This document shows, piece after piece, positions 32,318-38,828 of a stretch of 45,214 nt of DNA. The notes under the pieces were generated by a model. That model was given only the letters and a program-made list of their open reading frames with translations. It searched no databases and was not told the DNA's origin. The position numbers and the translations under genes are program-made. Numbering within the stretch: position 1 is the stretch's first letter; every line of letters begins with the position of its first letter. Source of the stretch: a virus; IMG/VR virus record IMGVR_UViG_3300014839_000014, positions 1-45,214 of that record. One strand, given 5' to 3'.

Positions 32318-34459
32318 ATGCAACTAACAAGGTTAATAATAATTGGTTTACTAGTCGGATTGCAGCCGGCATATGCGGCTAGAATCTCGGCTAAGTTTGT
32401 TACTGCTGCGGGTTCCGATAATCAGATTCAATTTAATAACTCTGGGTCATTTGGAGCTAGTTCTTATTTTACTTATCAGCACGCGCTCGGTGAGCTTTGG
32501 TTAAGTGGTCTAGGTAACTTAACCCTTGATGCAATACTTATCGGGGGTTCGTCGCAGGCCGGACCCTCGCTCCTTGCAAACCAGCCAGGCGAAGCCGTTT
32601 TAATCGGATCTGGAACTGGCCCTAATCTTTCGGGCGGAGGAACATATGATGTTCATGTCGGGTTTCACGCGGGAAAAACACTAACAACTGGCACGGGTAA
32701 CACAATAACTGGAACAAACTCAGACGTTGCAGCGGCATCATCTTACAACTCTGTTTATGGTTTTGCCGCAAGTGCTACCGGAAATAGAAGTGTTTCGATT
32801 GGATCTTACGACGGCGGAGGGTATTCCGCTAGTGCGTCGGGCAATAGTGCCGTGGCCGTTGGTAACGGTGCCGTAGCATCTGGAAACACGTCAAGCGCTT
32901 TTGGCAGCCCCGCAAACGCGGGAGGAGATTACTCTGCTGCATTTGTTGGAAACGCTGCGGGACAGTATGCTTCAGCGTTTGGTTATGGCTCTTCGGCAAG
33001 TGGCACGGGCGGGCTTGCAATTGGTGGCTATTCAACATCAACCTCTGGTGCCTATGCAACCATGATTGGCTATCACATCACTGGCGGCTCATACGCTGGT
33101 GCAGTGGCAATTGGTGCTGACCATACAGGAACAGGTGCGGCGCCCACAGCACAAGATGATTTTATTTTGGGAACCGCAAACCATCACGTAAAGATTCTAG
33201 GAACTCTTGCTGCTCCAACCATAAAGCTTACTACCGGCGCAGGCGCGGGGTTGGTGTTGACCTCTGACGCCAGCGGAAACGGAAGCTGGACAAGCGCCGG
33301 AGCAGGAACCGTAACGGCAGTAACCGCATCAAGTCCACTTGCATCAAGTGGAAGTTCTGCTCCAAACATTACAATTTCTAAGTCCGACGGAAGCACAAAT
33401 GGATATCTCTCCTCCGCCGATTGGACAACTTTTAATAATAAGCAGGCTGCGCTTGCTAAGGCAGACGCTTCGCATGATGGATATCTATCAAGCGGAGACT
33501 GGAGCACATTTAATTCCGCAAGCTCTGCACAGACGTTTCATAATGAAACATATAATCTGGGAATAAAGGCCGCGATCGCCTCAAACACGCTAGTTGTAAG
33601 TTTGGTTCAGGCCGATGGGTCCACAAATCCATCAACTGGCGCGGCGGCAGTTAAGGTTGGATTTAGAAGCACAACGGCAACGACCGGAGGATATTCAGAG
33701 GTTTCATTTACTGCTGCTGCATCAATAACGCTTGCTGCTGCGGACTCTATTGGAGCTGTGGCGGCGGTACAGGCTGGGCTTTATGTTTACTTAATTTCTG
33801 ATTCGACAAATGAAATCTGTTTATCGTTTGGACAGATTGACGACAGCGTTGTTCAGTCTGCTTCGGCGCTTACTGGCGGAGCAGATACGGACGGAACAAA
33901 GCTTTGGTGTACTGGTGCTCATACATCTAGGCCAACTAGATTAATTGGGCGAGTTGTAGCTACATGGTCAAACCCAAACTGGGGATCTATAACGAATGTA
34001 AACATTACTGATAATATACCGATTATTACATCATGGATTCCCTATACCCCCACCATTAGTGCTGGAATGTGTGGAGGTGGCTGCAATTTAATATCCTTTT
34101 TTTGGCGCAGAGTTGGTGACACCTTAGAGGTGAGAGGTAACTGGACAAACGGAACCGTAAGTGGATCTGTTGCCTCTATCTCTCTGCCTACTGGCCTGAC
34201 AATGGATGCATCAAAACTACCAACCTTAGCCGCATCAACTGCATCAATGGTTGGCACTTGGTGGCACAACAATCACGCCTATGAAGATGGAGCAATTCTT
34301 TCTCAAACATCAACCTCTCCCAATAATGATTATACCAAAGTGAACTTTGGAACTAGCACTACAGGGACAGGAATGCTGACTCCACAGTGGGCAAGCAGCA
34401 TCATGTCTGGCTATGATGTGCTCTCAGCTAACTTTGCTGTTCCTGTTGTGGGGTGGTGA
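32318..34459 (+). CDS. Large adhesin with Sec signal peptide and YadA-head-like repeats
   Basis: 713 residues. Signal peptide of about 20 residues (TRLIIIGLLVGLQPAYA). Residues about 140-280 consist of 14-16-residue repeats such as GNSAVAVGNGAVASGN, SSAFGS, YASAFGYGSSASG and GGLAIGG, the left-handed beta-roll pattern of trimeric autotransporter heads. Two NGYLSSADWTTFN-type modules follow, then a beta C-terminus (YTPTISAGMCGGGCNLISFF). It combines a bacterial adhesin head pattern with the local phage repeat. It has no autotransporter anchor at the C-terminus. No strong ribosome site: GGGGCCTGCTCT precedes the ATG. Confidence 0.78.
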   Translation: MQLTRLIIIGLLVGLQPAYAARISAKFVTAAGSDNQIQFNNSGSFGASSYFTYQHALGELWLSGLGNLTLDAILIGGSSQAGPSLLANQPGEAVLIGSGTGPNLSGGGTYDVHVGFHAGKTLTTGTGNTITGTNSDVAAASSYNSVYGFAASATGNRSVSIGSYDGGGYSASASGNSAVAVGNGAVASGNTSSAFGSPANAGGDYSAAFVGNAAGQYASAFGYGSSASGTGGLAIGGYSTSTSGAYATMIGYHITGGSYAGAVAIGADHTGTGAAPTAQDDFILGTANHHVKILGTLAAPTIKLTTGAGAGLVLTSDASGNGSWTSAGAGTVTAVTASSPLASSGSSAPNITISKSDGSTNGYLSSADWTTFNNKQAALAKADASHDGYLSSGDWSTFNSASSAQTFHNETYNLGIKAAIASNTLVVSLVQADGSTNPSTGAAAVKVGFRSTTATTGGYSEVSFTAAASITLAAADSIGAVAAVQAGLYVYLISDSTNEICLSFGQIDDSVVQSASALTGGADTDGTKLWCTGAHTSRPTRLIGRVVATWSNPNWGSITNVNITDNIPIITSWIPYTPTISAGMCGGGCNLISFFWRRVGDTLEVRGNWTNGTVSGSVASISLPTGLTMDASKLPTLAASTASMVGTWWHNNHAYEDGAILSQTSTSPNNDYTKVNFGTSTTGTGMLTPQWASSIMSGYDVLSANFAVPVVGW

Positions 34460-34461
34460 TT

Positions 34462-34656
34462 ATGAAAGAACGATGGGCTTTAATTATATTGATTCTATCC
34501 CTCTCGAGCTGTGCAACTACCATGGACCACGGGATGCGCGCGTTTGATCGCTGCGCTAAGCATTGCAAGGATAATCCAACACTATCTGTAAAAATTACCG
34601 GAGAAATAGATTTAGGCATTGACTGCGAGTGCGGTCAGAACAAGGAGAGTTTATGA
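34462..34656 (+). CDS. Small lipoprotein
   Basis: 64 residues from ATG 34462. The signal is RWALIILILSLSSC with a lipobox L-S-S-C near residues 14-17, then ATTMDHG. The mature part is only about 45 residues, with paired Cys (RCAKHC and DCECG), so it would be a small disulphide-bonded lipid-anchored protein. It is the fifth exported product of this region. Possible roles: superinfection exclusion or a second spanin-type lipoprotein. The stop overlaps the next start as ATGA. Confidence 0.7.
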   Translation: MKERWALIILILSLSSCATTMDHGMRAFDRCAKHCKDNPTLSVKITGEIDLGIDCECGQNKESL

Positions 34657-35378
34657 TCATTCCAGCTAATCAGCCGATTCCATTTAGTGCGGACTATGGC
34701 GCATCAGGATTGAATATAGGCGCAAAAGTCTTTGATTGTAGCTCTGGCTCTCCTGTGCAGTTAACGGGACGCCCTGGGCAAACGTCGGGCGTATATCCGC
34801 TATCCAACGTTGCCGGGAGCTTCTGCTACCTGTTTACATTCTCCGGCCTTCCTCAGCATTCTTATCTGGTTCTTATCCAGGCTTATACGGACAATGCCTT
34901 TACGATAGTTGACATAAGTAAGCCGGAATTCTCGGAGTCGGTCTCAGCGAAGATTTTGGCACCGCTTATAACTTATAAATTAAAAATTGAGCTTGGTTGT
35001 GAAAACCAGCCTCCACAGAGGCCGGTTATTGTCGCGCAGAATTCAGACGCAAACATTGTTCTGTCCTTCTTTGATGAGGATAGAAATCCGATTGATATTA
35101 CATCTGCCACCGAGCTTGAAATCAAAATGATGGAGCACGACAATATAACTGTTTTAATTAAAGAGCTTGGCGCGGCCATTTCCCTGATCGATGGGCATCC
35201 AAACCAAGTCCTTCTCGAGATGCGCGCGGCAGACTTTGAGGTGTTGCCTGGCGGAGACAACGATATTTCGGTTACTCTTCATCTTGCTGGATCAACATAC
35301 GTTATCAATCTTTACGATGCAATAAACGTAGAGCCAGACGTAACTGAAGTTTGGGTTAACGGACACCCGGTTTTTTAA
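34653..35378 (+). CDS. Beta-rich protein at end of late operon
   Basis: 241 residues from ATG 34653 (ATGA overlap, AAGGAG upstream). Two similar beta halves: QPIPFSADYGASGLNIGAKVFDC, then an IVLSFFDEDRNPIDITSATELEIKM half, and VNLYDA-like C-terminal strands (STYVINLYDAINVEP). The pattern resembles N-terminal domains of small phage baseplate or fibre-attachment proteins, but no family is certain. It is the last rightward gene before the opposite-strand island; the two stop codons overlap by 23 nt tail to tail. A GGGT/ACCC mini-stem with TTTTTT overlaps its end. Confidence 0.6.
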   Translation: MIIPANQPIPFSADYGASGLNIGAKVFDCSSGSPVQLTGRPGQTSGVYPLSNVAGSFCYLFTFSGLPQHSYLVLIQAYTDNAFTIVDISKPEFSESVSAKILAPLITYKLKIELGCENQPPQRPVIVAQNSDANIVLSFFDEDRNPIDITSATELEIKMMEHDNITVLIKELGAAISLIDGHPNQVLLEMRAADFEVLPGGDNDISVTLHLAGSTYVINLYDAINVEPDVTEVWVNGHPVF

Positions 35379-35580
35379 TCGGTAGTAACATGATTGCTTC
35401 GATCGCGGCATTCATGCCGATTTCATGGCCGGATTTATATCTTACTTTTTGGTATTTAATAAATCCCGTGCCCGAGCAATATTGGCATGAATCGATATAC
35501 CAGTCTTCATTGTTGGCATCACCATGATTATTAAGCAATGTTCCTAGCCCATAGCAACACCAACACGTCTTCTCTTCCAT
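35356..35580 (-). CDS. Small protein with DnaJ-type CxxCxGxG zinc motifs
   Basis: 74 residues with two zinc-knuckle motifs of DnaJ type: CWCCYGLGT near residue 6 and CQYCSGTGF near residue 33. These resemble half of the DnaJ zinc-binding region. Small phage proteins with this motif are frequent and poorly understood, and may bind zinc as modulators of a larger partner. The C-terminus is helical (EIGMNAAIEAIMLL). A GAGGAGT ribosome site precedes the ATG, which overlaps the stop of a 39-residue ORF as TAATG. Its promoter is split by the insertion sequence. Confidence 0.72.
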   Translation of the reverse strand: MEEKTCWCCYGLGTLLNNHGDANNEDWYIDSCQYCSGTGFIKYQKVRYKSGHEIGMNAAIEAIMLLPIKKPGVR

Positions 35581-35699
35581 TACTCCTCCTCAAAGGTTGA
35601 ATAGATTTTTGGGGTAATTCCTGCCCGGAGAAGGGCGGATTCTAATTTTCTGATATAAGGAATTGAAAAATTTGAGGCGACCAGTCGTGTAAACTTCAT
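35580..35699 (-). CDS. 39-aa small ORF ahead of the zinc-motif gene
   Basis: A 39-residue frame starting at ATG 35699, 8 nt after AGGAGG, with a stop at 35580 overlapping the next ATG (TAATG). The peptide starts MKFTRLVASNFSIPYIRK and ends in an acidic FEEE. It has an internal helix (KLESALLRAG). The ribosome site, exact coupling to the downstream gene and a good upstream promoter (before the insertion) support it. Function unknown. Confidence 0.65.
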   Translation of the reverse strand: MKFTRLVASNFSIPYIRKLESALLRAGITPKIYSTFEEE

Positions 35700-35729
35700 A
35701 CTATGATCCTCCTATAAAAGATCATAGTA
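35699..35729. promoter_or_regulatory. 10-bp dyad around promoter -10 and ribosome site (operator-like)
   Basis: TACTATGATC (35699-35708) is perfectly complementary to GATCATAGTA (35720-35729), with 11 nt between. Read on the minus strand, the first arm contains the -10 box TATGAT (35726-35721), the middle holds TATAGGAG, and the second arm runs into the ATG. The predicted transcript would start inside the loop, so the dyad is more likely an operator for a repressor than an RNA hairpin. Confidence 0.55.
35721..35726 (-). promoter_or_regulatory. -10 box of a promoter split by the insertion sequence
   Basis: TATGAT on the minus strand. If the insertion sequence and one copy of its 7-bp duplication are removed, this box lies exactly 17 nt from TTGACT at 37106-37101, a strong sigma70-type promoter. 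At present the two halves are separated by the 1.35-kb element. Confidence 0.6.
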
Positions 35730-35748
35730 TATATTACAACCTGCCCCA

Positions 35749-36624
35749 CTAGACTGCGCCTGACTTCGACTTGAAAATCGGGTAGCCGTTGTTCCAAGCG
35801 ATGTACAAATCAAGGTGCGCCTGAAGCGCCCATTGAGCCTTGGTCGTTACCCAGGTCTTGCGAGTCATCCGGCTCAAGTCATTCCGAATCTTGGCGGCGG
35901 TATAGTTCAAGGCGAACATTGCATCGGGTCCGCCGTCTTTGGCGATCCGGCTTGGCACTTGGACGAACTCAGCATCCGGCGCAAACTTCTTTGCCAGCTT
36001 TGGATAATCGGTCTTGGCATCGCTCAAGATCGTGAGATTTGTTTTTGGCTTCTGGCGCTTGGCTACCATCTTGAACACGTCTTCACGGGCGGCGTCACGA
36101 GTGTCTTGCCGCCATCCGTATTTCTGTTGGGAAGTGGAAGCAGCTTTACCGTGGCAGTTCATTTCGCCAACACGAGCCTCAATGATTTCGCCGGTCTTAG
36201 CTCTGACGGCGAAGGCGATTGAGAGAGGTTTCAGCTTGGTATGCTCGAAGGTTTCCATCTCATCGAACTGAGCGTAGGTCGTGGTCAGACCGCCCGCAGC
36301 TACCTGTTTCTCATGGTACTTCCGGGCTTCGCCAGCGATGAACACGAGCTTGCGTGCGACGGTCTTGGGGTTGCAGCCAAGGACTATCGCCAACCGCCGT
36401 TGAGTGGTGCCCGATGCGTATAGTTTGAAAATCTCATGATTCAGTTCTGGCTTCTTCTGTCCTTCGGTTGGGCGTCCCGTATGCGAGCTAAAGAACTTTC
36501 CACATTTCTTACACTTGTAGCGGGGAACGGGCTGAGCGTTGTGCTTGTTCTTGAAATAGCCCTTCTTGATGAAGAACTTACCCGTGGCTTTGCATTCGGG
36601 ACACTCCGCAGGTTTGGTGAACAT
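35749..36624 (-). CDS. IS1-family-like transposase
   Basis: 291 residues. The N-terminal zinc ribbon is CPECKATGKF... then YKCKKCGKFFSSHTGRPT. A helix-turn-helix follows (LYASGTTQRRLAIVLGCNPKTVARK). The catalytic half has AQFDEMETFEHTKLKPLSIA with a first Asp, LTILSDAKTDYPKLAKKF with a second, and a C-terminal NDLSRMTRKTWVTTKAQWAL region that in this group contributes the last residues. It resembles IS1 InsB-type enzymes joined to InsA-type N-termini in one frame. It is intact. The 104-residue gene lies immediately upstream (3-nt gap). Confidence 0.85.
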   Translation of the reverse strand: MFTKPAECPECKATGKFFIKKGYFKNKHNAQPVPRYKCKKCGKFFSSHTGRPTEGQKKPELNHEIFKLYASGTTQRRLAIVLGCNPKTVARKLVFIAGEARKYHEKQVAAGGLTTTYAQFDEMETFEHTKLKPLSIAFAVRAKTGEIIEARVGEMNCHGKAASTSQQKYGWRQDTRDAAREDVFKMVAKRQKPKTNLTILSDAKTDYPKLAKKFAPDAEFVQVPSRIAKDGGPDAMFALNYTAAKIRNDLSRMTRKTWVTTKAQWALQAHLDLYIAWNNGYPIFKSKSGAV

Positions 36625-36627
36625 AAA

Positions 36628-36942
36628 TCACTTCCCCTTTAGGTCTTTCCAGAAGGGATCAACTAAGTGAATGAGTAGGCACCCGCTTTGGGGGTCGGGA
36701 ATTATGTCCTGTCGAACAAAGCGAGCAAAAATCTTTTGTAATTCGTGGGCGTTGTGCCACTGCTTCGGGTCATTTCCATGGTCCCCCCGAACCCAAATAG
36801 CAATATTTTCGTAACGGCGACTCCAATGACACACGCCGAGCTTCTGTGCGTGATTCAAATAGGCGTAGAGCTTCTTTTGCGTCCAGCCGCATTTTCGTAG
36901 CCACTTGATTTTCTCAGAGCGGGACTTAGTTTTTGTCGTCAT
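36628..36942 (-). CDS. Accessory/passenger gene of the insertion sequence
   Basis: 104 residues, start at 36942, placed just before the transposase in the same direction. No family recognised: a basic N-terminus (TTKTKSRSEKIKWLRKCGW), a helical part (KKLYAYLNHAQKLG) and C-terminal WHNAHELQKIFARFV. It does not resemble the zinc part of a split transposase, as the transposase is complete. It may help transposition or regulate it. Such a second gene is not expected in a simple IS1-like element. Confidence 0.6.
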   Translation of the reverse strand: MTTKTKSRSEKIKWLRKCGWTQKKLYAYLNHAQKLGVCHWSRRYENIAIWVRGDHGNDPKQWHNAHELQKIFARFVRQDIIPDPQSGCLLIHLVDPFWKDLKGK

Positions 36943-37100
36943 AAAAGCCTCACTTCCTATCTAATACTTTACCAAAATCATCAAATATTGCAAGGTCAAA
37001 ATGGCTTATTGCGTCATTAGCGTGAAACTATTGACGTTTTTACATTACGTCGTGTGGTTAGGCGCAATGTGGTGGGGCAGGTTGTATATATTAGTATAAT

Positions 37101-37106
37101 AGTCAA
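37101..37106 (-). promoter_or_regulatory. -35 box of a promoter split by the insertion sequence
   Basis: TTGACT on the minus strand, in the gap just after the stop of the 72-residue gene. It pairs with TATGAT at 35726-35721 at exactly 17 nt once the element and one duplication copy are removed (8 + 7 + 2 nt). See that entry. Confidence 0.6.
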
Positions 37107-37109
37107 TAA

Positions 37110-37328
37110 CTATTTAATAGTATTTTCTATATATTGTTTAGACATCTCTAGGTATAGCTTAAAGCATGACTCAACAAGGTCTCTCCAAGAGAGGTTTTCT
37201 CGGTGCCTTTTCGCTGTAACACGGGCAAGAAGGTCTTGGTCGATCCAAGCCTGGAACAATTTTGTTGGGGTTGCTCTACCCTTTAGGGATGCTCTAAACT
37301 GTTTACGTAATGAAAGTATACTTGCCAT
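37110..37328 (-). CDS. Small possible DNA-binding protein (72 aa)
   Basis: 72 residues, basic: ASILSLRKQFRASLKGRA, then FQAWIDQDLLARVTAKRH and LSWRDLVESCFKLYLEMSK. The last part resembles the ribbon-helix-helix regulators with a long C-terminal helix, which could make it the repressor of the dyad-bearing promoter downstream. A clear promoter (37354-37382) and AGGTGG ribosome site precede it. The insertion sequence lies just after. No clear family; inference is weak. Confidence 0.6.
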   Translation of the reverse strand: MASILSLRKQFRASLKGRATPTKLFQAWIDQDLLARVTAKRHRENLSWRDLVESCFKLYLEMSKQYIENTIK

Positions 37329-37353
37329 ATGACCACCTATACGGGACGACTAG

Positions 37354-37382
37354 CCTATATCTTAAACTATATAAAAACTCAA
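37354..37382 (-). promoter_or_regulatory. Promoter of the 72-aa gene
   Basis: Minus strand TTGAGT (37382-37377), 17-nt spacer, TATAGG (37359-37354). The predicted start near 37347 leaves a leader of about 19 nt with AGGTGG. The gap between the HNH-like gene and the 72-residue gene is AT-rich and contains no gene. Confidence 0.55.
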
Positions 37383-37388
37383 TATTAT

Positions 37389-37703
37389 TTATTTGTGAAT
37401 CCATCTTTTTCTCGATTCACTTAACACCCATCCAGAATTAATTAGCCATCTATAAACAGTGTCATTATGAAGAGATAATTCTTCTATTCCGACGTCACGC
37501 ACTAAGAGGTGGCACCTTAAACACATCGGCATCACGTTCCAATAAAGATCCGACTTAACCCTAATATAATGCGGAATGCTTTTGATTGTTGTCGTTCTCA
37601 TATTCCTTAGCGCTTCCTCTGGGTTAAGGTCTGCGCAGGCAAGACATGGAATCCTAACGATTGTATCTATAAGGGCAACGTCTATGGTTTGGCGAAAGAC
37701 CAT
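37389..37703 (-). CDS. HNH-like protein at end of modification island
   Basis: 104 residues with a small zinc/HNH-like pattern: CLACADLNPEEALRN, then HYIRVKSDLYWNVMPMCLRC ending in CHLLVRDVG. The C-x2-C, HY-I, N and C-x2-CH order is that of HNH nucleases. Its ATG overlaps the stop of the ParB-like gene as TAATG, so it is cotranscribed with the island. It may cut unmodified DNA or assist homing; activity is not established. Confidence 0.68.
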   Translation of the reverse strand: MVFRQTIDVALIDTIVRIPCLACADLNPEEALRNMRTTTIKSIPHYIRVKSDLYWNVMPMCLRCHLLVRDVGIEELSLHNDTVYRWLINSGWVLSESRKRWIHK

Positions 37704-38272
37704 TAAGAATTTGTATCAAAACTTTGTCCACAATGCGGACATACATAGGTTTTAATCGCCTTCTGCCTACTGTCTACTAGGTCCTTAAATTTATTGCCGA
37801 GCGCATCTGAGGTATTATTAATATCCTCTTGAGACACTCCCGCGTGCGCCGTGCTTCCTATTGATTTTCCGTCGAGGATATCGGGATTAAGCTCTGGATA
37901 ATGAATAAGGAATGGCTCGAAATCAACAAGCTCTCGGATCTCCGGAATAAGGTTTGTTAACTCCCACGTTGCCTTTGTTGACGACTCGTTATCGATAATA
38001 CGATATGCCTTGGCCTGGTCATGATTTAGGTTAGAGATAAGGCATTCAATATGAGTTACCCCATTTCTCTTTGCCGCCTTATAGCGGGTATGTCCTGTAA
38101 TAATTACATATTCGGAGTCGAGCACTAAAGGAACATTAAGCCCATACGCATTGATCGATTCTTCTACGCCTCCGACTGCGTCGTCATTGTTTCTTGGGTT
38201 TCTCCAGTAGGGAACGATTTTTTCGATTGGTACAAGCTCTAGGCGTCCATTAAGCTTTAGTTGGTTTTCCAT
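37703..38272 (-). CDS. ParB-like protein with C-terminal zinc knuckle
   Basis: 189 residues from ATG 38272 (AAAGGA upstream; a longer frame to 38341 lies in the next gene). The ParB/Srx-type domain (about residues 10-110) shows LVPIEKIVPYWRNPRNND, VEESINAYGLNVPLVLDSEY and ITGHTRYKAAKRNG. The end has CPHCGQSFDTNS. ParB-fold proteins bind CTP or act on nucleotides and DNA; in phages they often pair with modification genes. It overlaps the next ParB-like gene by 23 nt. Confidence 0.8.
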   Translation of the reverse strand: MENQLKLNGRLELVPIEKIVPYWRNPRNNDDAVGGVEESINAYGLNVPLVLDSEYVIITGHTRYKAAKRNGVTHIECLISNLNHDQAKAYRIIDNESSTKATWELTNLIPEIRELVDFEPFLIHYPELNPDILDGKSIGSTAHAGVSQEDINNTSDALGNKFKDLVDSRQKAIKTYVCPHCGQSFDTNS

Positions 38273-38828
38273 TTTCGTGTTCCTTTCTAATTTGAATCTG
38301 TTTATCGGTTTCATACGCCCGAGAATACTGGGTGTTGGCAAACAGCTTAGAGAATCCCGTAATATGTTTTAGGCGCACTAGCTCATCAGCCTCCATGCCT
38401 AACTGATTACATATATCGGCGTCCTTCCATCCATTATTTAACATTTCAAAGACCATGGAGGACATCCCAGCAACACTATGTTTACCGCGCGCGCGATTGT
38501 GACTAACGGTTGCGGCCATTCGGTCGTTAATATCTTTCTTTAATACGGCGATCGGAAGAAGACCCCGGTTAAGATCATGAATGTCCTTATTCATTCTCAT
38601 TGTTGAATATCGGTGAAATCCGTCTACGATAACGTATTTATCTCGCTTTTCATCATAGATGGCGACGATGGGCTGAGTATACCCGTCGTTCTTTATCGAT
38701 ACATAGAGGAGCCGCATTTCATTAGTGGCAACTGCATTCGGGTTATAGTCGTTTGCCTCTACCTTATCGATCGGCACCCAAATAACATTAGATACTGGAT
38801 TATGCTTTACACAGTCTGGTGTACTCAT
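38250..38828 (-). CDS. ibrB: IbrB-like ParB-domain protein
   Basis: 192 residues. ParB-type motifs: WVPIDKVEANDYNPNAVAT, RLLYVSIKNDGYTQPIVAIY and VIVDGFHRYSTMRMN. A helical C-terminus follows (AGMSSMVFEMLNNGWKDADI). The gene directly follows the PAPS-reductase-like gene on an ATGA overlap. This is the IbrA-IbrB order described in E. coli (immunoglobulin-binding regulators) and seen in many phages. The pair is thought to act together on nucleic acids or nucleotides, but the reaction is unknown. The name is by similarity and order. Confidence 0.82.
   Translation of the reverse strand: MSTPDCVKHNPVSNVIWVPIDKVEANDYNPNAVATNEMRLLYVSIKNDGYTQPIVAIYDEKRDKYVIVDGFHRYSTMRMNKDIHDLNRGLLPIAVLKKDINDRMAATVSHNRARGKHSVAGMSSMVFEMLNNGWKDADICNQLGMEADELVRLKHITGFSKLFANTQYSRAYETDKQIQIRKEHENGKPTKA

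Larger units (their letters stand above)
35736..37085 (-). mobile_element. Insertion sequence, IS1-like transposase, 1350 bp
   Basis: Ends are imperfect inverted repeats: 35736-35764 versus 37057-37085, identical at 25 of 29 positions, with an exact 14-bp outer block ACAACCTGCCCCAC. It is flanked by a 7-bp direct duplication ATATATT (35729-35735 and 37086-37092). It contains a zinc-ribbon DDE-type transposase gene and a second 104-residue gene, both on the minus strand. The element lies between two phage genes, in the spacer of a promoter. IS1-like family by protein pattern. Confidence 0.9.

Noticed and set aside
36014-36642. + strand frames across the transposase gene
   Set aside because: Shadow frames of the transposase on the opposite strand without start signals.
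35736-37085. Insertion sequence disrupting a coding gene
   Set aside because: The genes on both sides are complete; only an intergenic promoter is interrupted.
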